From Haloferax massiliensis (lineage in GTDB: Archaea > Halobacteriota > Halobacteria > Halobacteriales > Haloferacaceae), in the NCBI RefSeq assembly GCF_001368915.1, contig NZ_CSTE01000001.1, positions 755,884 to 819,883 on the forward strand: a DNA stretch of 64,000 nt. Reading direction: 5' to 3'. Under the pieces are notes generated by a model. The model was not told the DNA's origin, searched no databases, and saw nothing but the letters and a program-made list of their open reading frames with translations. The position numbers and the translations under genes were made by a program. Positions 7,670 through 17,697 of the stretch are shown here, one piece after another (the stretch's first letter is position 1; the number at the start of each line of letters is the position of its first letter).

Positions 7670-8335
7670 GTGCTTCGCGCCTCCTTCGCCGGTTCGTCCT
7701 ACATCGGCGTCTTCGCTCGCGCGACCGACGACGCGCTGTTGGTCCGCCCGGACGCCGACGACTCGCTCGCCGAGCAGATGGCCGAAGAACTCGACGTGCC
7801 GCTGGTCAAGACGACCGTCGGCGGGTCGGGAACGGTCGGTGCGTTAGCGACGGGTAACGAGAACGGACTTCTCGTGTCGAGCCGCGCCACGTCCCGCGAG
7901 AAGGAGGCCCTCACCGACGCCGTGGACCTCCCGGTCTACGAGCTTCCCGGTCGCATCAACGCCGCCGGCAACGTCGTTCTCGCGAACGACTACGGCGCGT
8001 ACGTCCACGCGGAGCTCTCCGACGAGGCCGTTTCGGCCGTCGAGGAGGCGCTGGAGGTCCCCGTCGAACGCGGCGACCTCGCCGACGTTCGGACCGTCGG
8101 GACGGCGGCCGTCGCCAACAACCGCGGCGTCCTCTGCCACCCGAAGTCGCGCGAGCCCGAACTCGAAGCGCTCGAAGCGCTGCTCGACGTTCGCGCCGAC
8201 ATCGGCACCATCAACTACGGCGGCCCGCTCGTCGGCTCTGGCCTCGTCGCCAACGACGAGAGCTACATCGTCGGCGAGGACACGACCGGCCCGGAACTGG
8301 GTCGCATCGAAGACGCCCTCGATTACATCGACTGA
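7670..8335 (+). CDS. eif6: Translation initiation factor 6 (aIF6)
   Basis: A 221-residue protein starting with GTG ([18 protein letters not shown]). It shows five repeating units with motifs such as [29 protein letters not shown] and [18 protein letters not shown], the pentein fold of eIF6. It binds the 50S subunit and blocks premature association with 30S, acting in ribosome biogenesis. The conserved L39e-L31e-eIF6-LX order supports the call. Confidence 0.96.
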   Translation: MLRASFAGSSYIGVFARATDDALLVRPDADDSLAEQMAEELDVPLVKTTVGGSGTVGALATGNENGLLVSSRATSREKEALTDAVDLPVYELPGRINAAGNVVLANDYGAYVHAELSDEAVSAVEEALEVPVERGDLADVRTVGTAAVANNRGVLCHPKSREPELEALEALLDVRADIGTINYGGPLVGSGLVANDESYIVGEDTTGPELGRIEDALDYID

Positions 8336-8416
8336 GGGTCTCGCGTCCCCCCGTTTCTCGCTTCAGTTTCGCTCCGAGTAGGAAGACCTTTCCCGCTCGC
8401 CACCCGACCGACGTGC

Positions 8417-8593
8417 ATGAGCCAGTTCATTATCACGGGCAGCTTCACGAGCCGTGGCGTCGTCCACGAGTTCACGAAGACTGTCGAAGCGCCGAACGAG
8501 AACGTCGCGCAGGAACGCGCCTTTTCGCTCATCGGGAGCGAGCACGGAATCAAGCGCACGAAGGTCGAGCTCAACGAGGTGTCCGCGGCATGA
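8417..8593 (+). CDS. rplX: 50S ribosomal protein LX (L18a/L20e)
   Basis: A 58-residue protein [14 protein letters not shown] through [17 protein letters not shown], the small archaeal LX protein. Its stop overlaps the start of the prefoldin alpha gene, so translation is probably coupled. An 81-base gap separates it from eIF6. The position between eIF6 and prefoldin is conserved in haloarchaea. Confidence 0.94.
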   Translation: MSQFIITGSFTSRGVVHEFTKTVEAPNENVAQERAFSLIGSEHGIKRTKVELNEVSAA

Positions 8594-9063
8594 TGGGCGG
8601 CGGTCAGCAGCAACTTCAGCAGCTCTCTCAGGAGCTTCAGGCGCTCGACGAGGAAATCGAATCCCTCGAAAGCGAGGTCTCGGACCTGAACGACGAGAAA
8701 GACGAAATCGACGAGGCCGTCGAGGCCATCGAAACGCTCGAAACGGGCTCGACGGTGCAGGTGCCCCTCGGCGGCGACGCGTATCTCCGCGCCGAAGTCC
8801 AGGACATCGACGAGGTCGTCGTCTCCCTCGGCGCGAACTACGCCGCCGAGCAGGAACAGAGCACGGCCATCGAGACCCTGCGACGCAAGCAGGACGCGCT
8901 CGACGAGGAGATCGCGAGCGTTCGCGGCCAAATCGAGGAGCTCGAAGAGGAGAGCGACGAGATCGAAGAGCAGGCGATGCAGGCCCAACAGCAGATGCAG
9001 CAACAGCAGATGCAGCAGATGCAGCAGATGCAGGGCGAGGGCGGCGACGGCGACGACGAGTAA
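8590..9063 (+). CDS. pfdA: Prefoldin subunit alpha
   Basis: A 157-residue coiled-coil protein: N-terminal helix (about residues 5-50), beta-hairpin region around [15 protein letters not shown], and C-terminal helix (about 90-135). A Gln/Met-rich tail with repeated QQMQ units follows. Prefoldin hexamers (two alpha, four beta) carry unfolded proteins to the thermosome. The first ATG at 8590 overlaps the LX stop; a second at 8593 is equally possible. The low-complexity tail is unusually long and ends acidic. Confidence 0.93.
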   Translation: MMGGGQQQLQQLSQELQALDEEIESLESEVSDLNDEKDEIDEAVEAIETLETGSTVQVPLGGDAYLRAEVQDIDEVVVSLGANYAAEQEQSTAIETLRRKQDALDEEIASVRGQIEELEEESDEIEEQAMQAQQQMQQQQMQQMQQMQGEGGDGDDE

Positions 9064-9089
9064 GGTAACCCCAACCTCCTACTATTCAG

Positions 9090-10397
9090 ATGTTCGACGG
9101 ACTGAAGAAGAAACTCAACCGCTTCCGTAACGACGTTGAAGAGACCGCCGAAGAGAAGGCCGAGGCCGAAGCCGACGCCGACGCGGAAGCGGAATCAGCA
9201 CCAGCAGACGCGGCGGTCGAACCCGAGGCGTCCGAACCCGCTGCTGCCGCCCCCGACGCCGACACCGACGCGGTCGGCGACGCGGACGCCGGGTCCGAAG
9301 CCGACGCGGTCGACGCGGCCGACGCTCCTGCGGACGCCGAACCGGAGTCCGCACCCGAACGGGACGCGGCGACCGACGCCGACGCGGACACGGTCGACGA
9401 GCCGACCGGCGAGCCGGCGGCCGACGAGGCCGAACCGCGCGAGTCGCTCGCCTCCGACGCCGCGAAGGCGGCGCTGTCCGAGGAGGACGGCGACGATTCG
9501 TCCGGTCCGGGTCGGCTCCGCCGCGCCGCCGCGTTCGCCACGGGGAAGGTCGTCATCGAGGAGGAAGACCTCGAAGAACCCCTCTGGGAGCTGGAGATGG
9601 CGCTCCTCCAGAGCGACGTCGAGATGCAGGTCGCAGAGGAGATTCTCGAAACCATCCGCGAGAAGCTCATCGGCGAGACGCGAAAGCAGGTCCAGAGCAC
9701 CGGCCAACTCGTCTCCGAGGCGCTCCACGACGCGCTGTACGAGGTCATCAGCGTCGGGCAGTTCGACTTCGACCAGCGCATCGCCGAGGCCGACAAGCCG
9801 GTGACGCTCATCTTCACCGGCATCAACGGCGTCGGGAAGACCACGACCATCGCCAAACTCGCGAAGTACTTCGAAAAGCAGGGCTACTCGACGGTGCTCG
9901 CCAACGGCGACACCTACCGCGCCGGCGCGAACGAGCAGATCCGCGAGCACGCGGAGGCGCTCGGCAAGAAGCTCATCGCCCACGAGCAGGGCGGCGACCC
10001 GGCGGCGGTCATCTACGACGGCGTCGAGTACGCCGAGGCCCACGACATCGACATCGTCCTCGGCGACACGGCCGGTCGGCTCCACACCTCCAACGACCTG
10101 ATGGCGCAGTTGGAGAAGATAGACCGCGTCGTCGGTCCGGACCTCACCCTGTTCGTCGACGAGGCGGTCGCCGGACAGGACGCGGTCGAACGCGCCCGGC
10201 AGTTCAACGACGCGGCCGCCATCGACGGCGCGATTCTGACGAAGGCCGACGCCGACTCCAACGGCGGCGCGGCCATCTCCATCGCGTACGTGACGGGCAA
10301 GCCCATCTTGTTCCTCGGCGTGGGGCAGGGCTACGACCACATCGAGAAGTTCGACCCCGAGCGGATGGTCGACCGCCTGCTCGGCGAAGACGAGTAA
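9090..10397 (+). CDS. ftsY: Signal recognition particle receptor FtsY
   Basis: A 435-residue protein. An acidic, Ala/Asp/Glu-rich A domain covers about residues 10-150. The NG GTPase follows with P-loop GINGVGKTTTIAK near residue 245, G3 DTAGRLH, and the closing LTKADAD. It docks ribosome-SRP complexes at the membrane and hydrolyses GTP together with SRP54 (encoded at 12144). It lies 26 bases after prefoldin alpha. The very acidic N-terminal region is typical of haloarchaeal FtsY. Confidence 0.96.
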   Translation: MFDGLKKKLNRFRNDVEETAEEKAEAEADADAEAESAPADAAVEPEASEPAAAAPDADTDAVGDADAGSEADAVDAADAPADAEPESAPERDAATDADADTVDEPTGEPAADEAEPRESLASDAAKAALSEEDGDDSSGPGRLRRAAAFATGKVVIEEEDLEEPLWELEMALLQSDVEMQVAEEILETIREKLIGETRKQVQSTGQLVSEALHDALYEVISVGQFDFDQRIAEADKPVTLIFTGINGVGKTTTIAKLAKYFEKQGYSTVLANGDTYRAGANEQIREHAEALGKKLIAHEQGGDPAAVIYDGVEYAEAHDIDIVLGDTAGRLHTSNDLMAQLEKIDRVVGPDLTLFVDEAVAGQDAVERARQFNDAAAIDGAILTKADADSNGGAAISIAYVTGKPILFLGVGQGYDHIEKFDPERMVDRLLGEDE

Positions 10398-10427
10398 TCG
10401 GACCCGCTCCGTCGTTTCTCTTCCCCG

Positions 10428-11045
10428 TCACTCCAGTACGAGCGCGACCCCGAGCAGCAGCATCGTCCCCGCGCCGACGTAGTTCAGCGCGCTCGCGAGC
10501 CGCGTCTCCACGAGCCGCGACCCGAGTCGGTCCGCGCCGAGCGCGACGCCCGAGAGGTACAGCGCCGTGAGGGCGGCGTAGGTCGCGCCCAGACTCGCCA
10601 TCCGCATCCCGGCTCCCGCGCCCTGTCCGGCGAACCCGGGGAGGAACGCGAGGAAGAACAGCGCGACCTTCGGGTTGAGCGCGTTGACGAGGACGCCGCG
10701 CCGAAAGCTCGCCCCGCTTTCGGTCTCGACCGAGGGGTCGAACTCGTCGTTTCGGAGGGCGGCGACGCCGAGGTAGCCCAGATACGCCGCGCCGACGTAT
10801 CGGAGCGCCGCGGCGGCCTCGGGGACGGTTCGAAAGAGCGCCGCCGCGCCGAGTGCCGCGAGAAGCGTGTGAAAGAGGACGCCCGTGGCGATGCCGAGCG
10901 CCGACCGGACCCCCGGCCCGCGACCGTCGAGGCCGCGGGCGAGGACGTACATCGTGTCGGGGCCGGGCGCGAGGACGAGCGCGACCGCCGCCCCGCAGAA
11001 CGCGAGATAGGTCGCGGCGTCGAGTCCGAACGCGAGCGTCGTCAT
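10428..11045 (-). CDS. LysE/RhtB-family amino-acid exporter
   Basis: A 205-residue membrane protein with about six spans and the family signature PGPDTMYVLARGLDGRG near residue 28, followed by GVRSALGIATG. LysE-type proteins export basic or neutral amino acids and homoserine lactones; the substrate here is not determinable. It is convergent with ftsY and has no obvious operon partner. Confidence 0.87.
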   Translation of the reverse strand: MTTLAFGLDAATYLAFCGAAVALVLAPGPDTMYVLARGLDGRGPGVRSALGIATGVLFHTLLAALGAAALFRTVPEAAAALRYVGAAYLGYLGVAALRNDEFDPSVETESGASFRRGVLVNALNPKVALFFLAFLPGFAGQGAGAGMRMASLGATYAALTALYLSGVALGADRLGSRLVETRLASALNYVGAGTMLLLGVALVLE

Positions 11046-11078
11046 CGCGCGAGCCTACGATTCGTCGCGGGAAGTAGC

Positions 11079-12053
11079 TCAGGGGTTCGGACTCGGAACC
11101 ACCTGATTGCGGAGCGCGGGCACGCCGCCGTCGGACGCCGACGCCAGTCGCTCGACGTTCTCCGCGAGGATGTCGGCGACCCGCGTCCAGTAGTGCGGCG
11201 TGTGGCCGGAGACGTGCGGGGTGATGTAGACGTTCTCGAACCCCCAAAGCGGGTGGTCATCGGGAAGCGGTTCGGGGTCCGTCACGTCGAGCGCGGCGGC
11301 GCGGAGGCGGTTGTTCCGGAGGTTCGAAACGAGCGCGTCGGTGTCGACGACCCCGCCGCGCGCGACGTTGACGAGGACGGCGTGCGTGGGAAGCGCGTCC
11401 AGCGCCCGGCTGTCGATGAGTCCGCGCGTCTCGTCGGTCAGCGGGCACGCGACCACGAGGAAGTCGGTGCGGACGAGCGCCGATTCGAGGTCGTCGAAGC
11501 CGAGCACTTCGTCGGTCGGGCCGCCCTTTTCGGGCGTGTAGCGGACGCCGATGGTCTCGACGCCGAACGCGTCGAGTCGCTCGACGACCGCCCGCCCGAT
11601 GGCACCGAGGCCGACCACGGTGGCCGTCGACCCCTGCAACTCGCCGTACGACTGGAAGCGCCGCCACTCGCGGCGTCGCTGGCGGCGGAGCCCCTCGTCC
11701 AGCCGGCGGGTAATCATGAGGAGCCAGCCGAGGACGTGTTCGGCGATGTTGGGGCCGTGGACGCCGGAGGCGTTGGTGACGACGACGCCGCGCTCGCGGA
11801 GCGCCGCCAGCGGGAGGTGGTCGTAGCCGGCGGTCGCGCCGGCGAACAGTCGGAGTTCGTCGGCGGCGTCGAGCACGTCGTCGGGGAGCGACGTGCCGGT
11901 GATAATGGTCGCGTCGCGGGCGGCGTCGAGCGTTTCGGCGGTCGTCTTCGGGTGGCGAACCGTCGCGTCGGGCAGGCGCTCGCGGAGGGCCGCGGCGTAC
12001 TCCGACGCCGGCAGTCCGTGCGTGGGGCGGTCGAGGACGAGAATCGTGGTCAT
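11079..12053 (-). CDS. D-2-hydroxyacid dehydrogenase
   Basis: A 324-residue NAD(P)-dependent dehydrogenase. The Rossmann motif is VVGLGAIGRAV near residue 150. The catalytic set comprises Arg in NVARGGVVD, Glu in LDVTDPEPLP, and His in ITPHVSGHTP. It interconverts 2-keto and D-2-hydroxy acids; glyoxylate, pyruvate or phosphoglycerate-type substrates cannot be separated by sequence alone. There is no regulatory ACT domain, which argues against SerA. Start MTTILVLDRP at 12053 gives the normal family length. Confidence 0.88.
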   Translation of the reverse strand: MTTILVLDRPTHGLPASEYAAALRERLPDATVRHPKTTAETLDAARDATIITGTSLPDDVLDAADELRLFAGATAGYDHLPLAALRERGVVVTNASGVHGPNIAEHVLGWLLMITRRLDEGLRRQRRREWRRFQSYGELQGSTATVVGLGAIGRAVVERLDAFGVETIGVRYTPEKGGPTDEVLGFDDLESALVRTDFLVVACPLTDETRGLIDSRALDALPTHAVLVNVARGGVVDTDALVSNLRNNRLRAAALDVTDPEPLPDDHPLWGFENVYITPHVSGHTPHYWTRVADILAENVERLASASDGGVPALRNQVVPSPNP

Positions 12054-12134
12054 CGAGTGCGCTGTCGGGGGCCGAGCCGATAGGTGTTGGCCCCGAACGC
12101 GACGGATAAAGCCTTTACCGGCGCGACGGCGTAG

Positions 12135-13535
<1,401 letters not shown>

Positions 13536-13639
13536 ACCACCGCGCGATCTTCTCGCCGCGCTTTCTGCGCTTGCCCGCGCGATTCTCGCCTCGCCGCGAT
13601 ACCGCCGACTTTTAACGCTCGGGTCCGTCGCACCCCACA

Positions 13640-14221
13640 ATGACCGTGCGAGACGTGGCGGTCGAGGCCTACAAGGAAGCCTTGCCCGCGCTCGCGGCCA
13701 GCCTCGTCGGCGGCCTCGTCGCCGGCGTCGTCCTCGGGGGCATGCGGGCCGAACTCCGAGCCGTGCCGGGGCTTCTCGTCCTCGTTCCCGCGCTCTTGGC
13801 GACCCGGGGCAACGTCTACGGCTCGCTCGGCGCTCGCATCGCCACCGCGCTCCATCAGGGGCTCATCGAACCCCGCGTCACCGGCGGCGACGAACGCCTC
13901 CGGGCCGCCGCGACGGCCGCGCTCGCCAACGGCGTGCTCACGAGCACGTTCGCCGCCGTCGTCGCGTTCTTTCTCCTCACGTTCCTCGGCAGTCGGGTCG
14001 CGCCGCTCCCGATTCTCGTCGGCGTCGCCATCGTCGCCGGCCTGCTGTCCGGTATCGTCCTGACCGTCGTCGTCGTCAGCGTCGTCTTCGCGGGCTACCG
14101 ACGGGGGCGCAACCCCGACACCATCGTCGGCCCGGTCGTGACGACCACCGGCGACGTGTTCGGCGTCCTCTTTCTGCTCATCGCGGTCCGAACCGTCCTC
14201 GCCGTCGCGGGGGTGTTCTGA
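13640..14221 (+). CDS. MgtE-type divalent cation transporter, half 1
   Basis: A 193-residue membrane protein with about five spans and the SLC41/MgtE integral-domain signature (LLVLVPALLATRGNVYGSLGARI). It lacks the cytoplasmic N and CBS domains of bacterial MgtE. The next gene encodes a second copy of the same domain and starts right after this stop, so the two probably assemble as a heterodimer equal to the doubled SLC41 fold. Mg2+ is the likely substrate by family. Confidence 0.82.
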   Translation: MTVRDVAVEAYKEALPALAASLVGGLVAGVVLGGMRAELRAVPGLLVLVPALLATRGNVYGSLGARIATALHQGLIEPRVTGGDERLRAAATAALANGVLTSTFAAVVAFFLLTFLGSRVAPLPILVGVAIVAGLLSGIVLTVVVVSVVFAGYRRGRNPDTIVGPVVTTTGDVFGVLFLLIAVRTVLAVAGVF

Positions 14222-14782
14222 GTGCCGACCGAGTGGACCGTCCGCGCCATCACGCGGGCGATGCTCCCGGTGTTGCTCGTGCTCACGCTCGTCGAACTCG
14301 GGAGCGGCCTCGTCCTCGGGAGCTTCGAGGCGCAACTGTTCCGCTACCCGTCGCTTCTCGTGCTCGTCCCCGTCACCATCGGGACCGCGGGGAACCTCGG
14401 AAGCGTCCTCGCGGCGCGGCTCTCCACGTCGTTCCACCTCGGGACGCTCTCGTTTTCGCCCCGCGACGACGAACTCGCGGGTAACGCCGTCGCCACGGTC
14501 GCCCTCGCGGTGACGGTGTTCCCCGTCATCGGCGCGGGCGCGTGGGTCGCCACGCTCCTCGTCTCCGGCGACACGTCGCTGGCCCCGCAGAAAGTCGTCC
14601 TCGTCTCCCTGTCGAGCGGGATTACGCTCGCCGTCCTCGCGGTCGTCGTGACGTTCTCTGCGACGTACGTCGCCTACCGGTTCGGTCTCGACCCCGACGA
14701 CGTGGTCATCCCCGTCGTCACCAACGTCTGCGACGTGCTCGGCGTCGTCGTCCTGTTCGGGGTGGCGCAGGTGCTCGTCTGA
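14222..14782 (+). CDS. MgtE-type divalent cation transporter, half 2
   Basis: A 186-residue membrane protein with a GTG start directly after the stop of half 1. It contains the matching signature SLLVLVPVTIGTAGNLGSVLAARL and an acidic DPDDVVIPVVTNVCDVLG segment where metal-coordinating Asp residues are expected. It is paralogous to half 1 (ATRGNVYGSLGARI versus GTAGNLGSVLAARL). It is probably translated coupled to it and functions as the second half of one transporter. Confidence 0.82.
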   Translation: MPTEWTVRAITRAMLPVLLVLTLVELGSGLVLGSFEAQLFRYPSLLVLVPVTIGTAGNLGSVLAARLSTSFHLGTLSFSPRDDELAGNAVATVALAVTVFPVIGAGAWVATLLVSGDTSLAPQKVVLVSLSSGITLAVLAVVVTFSATYVAYRFGLDPDDVVIPVVTNVCDVLGVVVLFGVAQVLV

Positions 14783-14848
14783 GCCCGACGCTCGAACCGT
14801 CTCCCGCCGACCGACGCCGATTAGTTCGCTCGGCACCGACCGTCGGTC

Positions 14849-15880
14849 GTGCAGTCGTCGGCCGTCCTCCCGGTGCTGTTCGAGGTGCTCCCGCGAGTCG
14901 CGCGCATCGCCGCCTACATCGCCGTGGGCGTCTTCGCCGCGAACCTCGTCGTCGCCTTCGGCCTCGTCGAGCGCATCGCCGGCCTCTCGCGGTATCTGAC
15001 GAGTCCCGCGAACCTCCCCGACGAGGTAGGTACGGCCATCGTCACCACCGCCGCCTCGACGACGGCGGGCTACGGGATGCTCGCGGAGTTCCGCGAGTCG
15101 GGCGTCCTCGACGACCGGGCGACCCTCGTCGCCGTCACCATCAACACGTTCTTCGGCTTCGTCCAGCACATCTTCACGTTCTACTGGCCGGTGCTCATCC
15201 CCATCCTCGGCCGCGAGGTCGGCTTCATGTACGTCGGCGCGCGGGCGGCCATCGCGCTCGCCATCACCGCGACCGGCGTCGTCGCCGGCGCGGTCCTCCT
15301 CTCGGACCGAAACACGACCCCCGTCGCGGTCGCCGAGACCGACGGCTCGGGCGGCGCGGTCGATGCGGCCGCCGCGGACGGTGCGGGCGGTGGCGACGCG
15401 GCCGACTCCAGCGACGCGGCCGACACCGACGACACGCTCCGCGAGACGGTCGAAGACGCCGCCCGGAGCACGTGGACGAAGCTTCGACGCATCGTCCCGC
15501 GGCTGGCGGTCGTCTACGTGGTCGTCACGCTCCTCCTGCGGACGACCGACCTCGAATCGTTCGCGGCGCTCGCCAGTCCGCTGACGAACCTCGTCGGTCT
15601 GCCGGGCGCGGCCGTCCCCGTCGTCGTCGCCTTCGCGTTCGACACGACGACCGGCGCGGCGACCATCGCGCCGGCCATCGGCGAGACGTTCACGCCGAAG
15701 CAGGCCGTGGCGACGATGCTCATCGGCGGCATCATCTCCTTCGCCGTCTCGACGTTCAAGCGGTCGATTCCCTTCCAGTACGGCATCTGGGGCCCCGAGT
15801 TCGGGTCGAAGGTCATCGCCGTCAACACGGGGCTGAAAATCGTCTTCATCGCCGTCGCGGTGGCGCTGTTGGTCGCCTGA
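14849..15880 (+). CDS. Nucleoside recognition (GATE) domain membrane protein
   Basis: A 343-residue membrane protein with a GTG start. It has two hydrophobic halves (about residues 10-155 and 215-343) separated by a low-complexity Asp/Ala linker (about 160-200). The motif TTAASTTAGYGMLAEF and the equivalent DTTTGAATIAPAI in the second half match the nucleoside-recognition/GATE domain of nucleoside and ion transporters. It follows the MgtE pair by 66 bases on the same strand. The substrate is unknown. Confidence 0.78.
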   Translation: MQSSAVLPVLFEVLPRVARIAAYIAVGVFAANLVVAFGLVERIAGLSRYLTSPANLPDEVGTAIVTTAASTTAGYGMLAEFRESGVLDDRATLVAVTINTFFGFVQHIFTFYWPVLIPILGREVGFMYVGARAAIALAITATGVVAGAVLLSDRNTTPVAVAETDGSGGAVDAAAADGAGGGDAADSSDAADTDDTLRETVEDAARSTWTKLRRIVPRLAVVYVVVTLLLRTTDLESFAALASPLTNLVGLPGAAVPVVVAFAFDTTTGAATIAPAIGETFTPKQAVATMLIGGIISFAVSTFKRSIPFQYGIWGPEFGSKVIAVNTGLKIVFIAVAVALLVA

Positions 15881-15922
15881 GTAGCGAGAAAACGGCGTCT
15901 CAGTCTCGGTTTCGTCCCCGGT

Positions 15923-16339
15923 TTAGCGGTCGTTCGGGTCGACCGGTCGCCCGTCTTCGGTCGGCGGCGCGATGTAGTCGATGACCTCGTCGACGGAGGG
16001 GTCGCGGACGGTCACGCGGACGTCGATGTCGCCGAGTTCGTCGGGGTTGCCGACGGAGAAGTTGACGACGCCCTTGAACGCGGCCTGCTTTTTCAGCGCG
16101 AACGAAAATCCGTCGTCGTCGCGGCGCTTGGCGAACTCGCGGCGGGCGGTGTCGAGGATGGCCTGCTCGTGGAGGCGCTCGGAGAACCGCTCCAGCTCGT
16201 GGGTCTCACCGACGAGTTTCCCGGGTTCGTGGTCGAGTTCGACGCCGGGGAAGATGTTCTCGACGGCGTCGCCGACGCGGTCGGTGACCTCGGTGTCGCG
16301 GACGGGAACCTCGATGCGGACGTCGACGCTGTAAATCAT
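15923..16339 (-). CDS. UPF0201 family RNA-binding-like protein
   Basis: A 138-residue protein beginning MIYSVDVRIEVPV with an FPGVELDHEPG segment and ALKKQAAFKGVVNFSVG. This matches UPF0201, a family with a ribosomal-L5-like/RNA-binding fold and no defined function. It begins 2 bases after the stop of the UPF0200 kinase-like gene and is co-transcribed with it; the pair is conserved in archaea. The acidic tail ends DGRPVDPNDR. Confidence 0.8.
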   Translation of the reverse strand: MIYSVDVRIEVPVRDTEVTDRVGDAVENIFPGVELDHEPGKLVGETHELERFSERLHEQAILDTARREFAKRRDDDGFSFALKKQAAFKGVVNFSVGNPDELGDIDVRVTVRDPSVDEVIDYIAPPTEDGRPVDPNDR

Positions 16340-16341
16340 GC

Positions 16342-16911
16342 TCACGCGTCGGCCTCTGCGACCGCTTCCGGCCCTTCTTCGAACAGCTTCGCGATGGTCT
16401 CGCGGTATTCCGCCAGCGTGCCGGTGTTCTGGATGACCACGTCGGCGCGGTCCATCGCGTCGCCCATCCCGAAGTCGAGTTCGCGGCGCTCGCGCTTTTT
16501 GAGCGCCTCCACGTCGGTGTCGCTGTCGTCGCGGTCGCGGTCGAGCAGGCGCTCGGCGCGCGTCTCGAACGGCGCTTCGACGCTCACGAGGACGAAGTCG
16601 TCGCCGAACGCCTCGCGGAAGCGGTCGAGTTCGACGCCCGACCGAAGCCCGTCGACGACCACCACGTCGTTCGATTCGAGGTGGTCTTCGACCATCGGCA
16701 GGGACCGCGCGGCGATGGCGTCGTCGCCCTCCTCCTCGCGGAGCGCGGTCGCTATCTTCCCGTGGTCCGTCGCGGGGTCGAGGCCGCGCTCGCGACACTC
16801 CTCGCGGATGACGTCGCCCATCGTTACGACGGGCACGCCCGCGTTGCGGGCCACCTCGGCGAGTTCGCCCTTGCCGCTTCCCGGCAGGCCGACCGTCCCG
16901 ATGACTCTCAT
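16342..16911 (-). CDS. UPF0200 P-loop kinase-like protein
   Basis: A 189-residue P-loop NTPase with Walker A GLPGSGKGELA at residues 7-17. It also has an adenylate/dephospho-CoA-kinase-like VVTMGDVIREE and a VVVDGLRSGVELDRFR segment. The family (UPF0200) resembles nucleotide kinases but its substrate is not established. Start MRVIGTVGLPG at 16911 is chosen since the Walker A loop must be near the N-terminus. It is the first gene of a two-gene operon with UPF0201. Confidence 0.8.
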   Translation of the reverse strand: MRVIGTVGLPGSGKGELAEVARNAGVPVVTMGDVIREECRERGLDPATDHGKIATALREEEGDDAIAARSLPMVEDHLESNDVVVVDGLRSGVELDRFREAFGDDFVLVSVEAPFETRAERLLDRDRDDSDTDVEALKKRERRELDFGMGDAMDRADVVIQNTGTLAEYRETIAKLFEEGPEAVAEADA

Positions 16912-17039
16912 AGCCGGTGTTACCGCGTTGGCGCTGTTAAAGCCTCCCTTCACGTCGCTCCGGGTGGCGGGTTTCGCCTCCCTTCCCCCACATCCGACCC
17001 GACCCCGTCGCTTTTCGCCCCGGACCGCGTACTACGCCC

Positions 17040-17417
17040 ATGTCTCAGCGCTCGTTCGTCGTCCGCGCGCTCTGGTTCGTGTTCGTCGGCTGGTGGGCGA
17101 CGCCCGCCGTCGTCAACGTCGCGTGGTTCCTGAACGCGACCGTCATCGGCATCCCGCTCGGCGTCGCGCTCATCAACCTCGTCCCGACGGTGCTCTCGTT
17201 GAAGGAGCCGAAAACCCGGCTCGACCCCGACTCGTCTCGCGGCCAGCGGTCACTCGTCGTCCGCGCCATCTACTTCGTGTTCGTCGGCTGGTGGCTGAGC
17301 TGGGTCTGGGCGAACGTCGCGGTGCTGTTCACCCTCACCATCGTCGGTCTCCCGGTGGGCATCTGGATGCTCAACAGGCTCCCGGCGGTCACGTCGCTGT
17401 ACCGGTTCGACGGGTAG
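17040..17417 (+). CDS. YccF-domain inner membrane protein
   Basis: A 125-residue protein with two copies of the YccF unit: VVRALWFVFVGWWATPAV with TVIGIPLGVALIN, and VVRAIYFVFVGWWLSWVW with TIVGLPVGIWMLN. There are four membrane segments in all. The function is unknown. The last five codons and stop (LYRFDG) are inside the duplicated tRNA-Arg repeat, and a second copy of that gene tail lies at 17561-17578. Confidence 0.85.
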   Translation: MSQRSFVVRALWFVFVGWWATPAVVNVAWFLNATVIGIPLGVALINLVPTVLSLKEPKTRLDPDSSRGQRSLVVRAIYFVFVGWWLSWVWANVAVLFTLTIVGLPVGIWMLNRLPAVTSLYRFDG

Positions 17418-17533
17418 AACCCGATTCGTTTTTCTTGCAGGGCCGGTTTGTGGGCATCGAGGGCGCGTAGCTCAGTCGGACAGAGCGTCGGACTTCTAAT
17501 CCGATGGTCGCGGGTTCGAATCCCGTCGCGCTC
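17398..17533 (+). repeat. Direct repeat copy 1: YccF tail plus tRNA-Arg
   Basis: These 136 bases recur identically at 17561-17696, offset 163. The unit contains the last codons of the YccF gene, a 44-base spacer and the entire tRNA-Arg(UCU). The 27 bases between copies end with a second GTCGCGCTCTTTT, itself a copy of the tRNA 3' end. A tandem duplication by recombination between tRNA-end sequences explains the arrangement. Confidence 0.9.
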
Positions 17534-17534
17534 T
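17461..17534 (+). tRNA. tRNA-Arg(UCU), copy 1
   Basis: The cloverleaf folds well: acceptor GGGCGCG pairs with CGCGCTC, D stem GCTC/GAGC, anticodon stem TCGGA/TCCGA around CTTCTAA (anticodon TCT), and T stem GCGGG/CCCGT with loop TTCGAAT. No CCA is encoded and there is no intron. The base at the discriminator position is T, whereas copy 2 has G. An archaeal tRNA-Arg normally has a purine there, so this copy may charge poorly. Confidence 0.93.
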
Positions 17535-17560
17535 TTTCGTTGGTCGTCGCGCTCTTTTGA

Positions 17561-17696
17561 TGTACCGGTTCGACGGGTAGAACCCGATTCGTTTTTCTTG
17601 CAGGGCCGGTTTGTGGGCATCGAGGGCGCGTAGCTCAGTCGGACAGAGCGTCGGACTTCTAATCCGATGGTCGCGGGTTCGAATCCCGTCGCGCTC
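17561..17696 (+). repeat. Direct repeat copy 2: YccF tail plus tRNA-Arg
   Basis: Identical to 17398-17533. The copy begins TGTACCGGTTCGACGGGTAG, a non-functional duplicate of the YccF gene end, and ends with the tRNA 3' terminus. The downstream sequence that follows copy 1 (TTTTCGTTGGTCGTCGC...) reappears after copy 2 only at 17772, beyond a 62-base insertion plus a further copy of the tRNA end. Confidence 0.9.
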
Positions 17697-17697
17697 G
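17624..17697 (+). tRNA. tRNA-Arg(UCU), copy 2
   Basis: The sequence is identical to copy 1 through position 73 of the gene but is followed by G at the discriminator position. Anticodon TCT reads AGA and AGG arginine codons. Because it has a purine discriminator, this is the better candidate for the original functional gene. It is followed by a short insertion flanked by 15-base copies of the tRNA 3' end. Confidence 0.94.
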
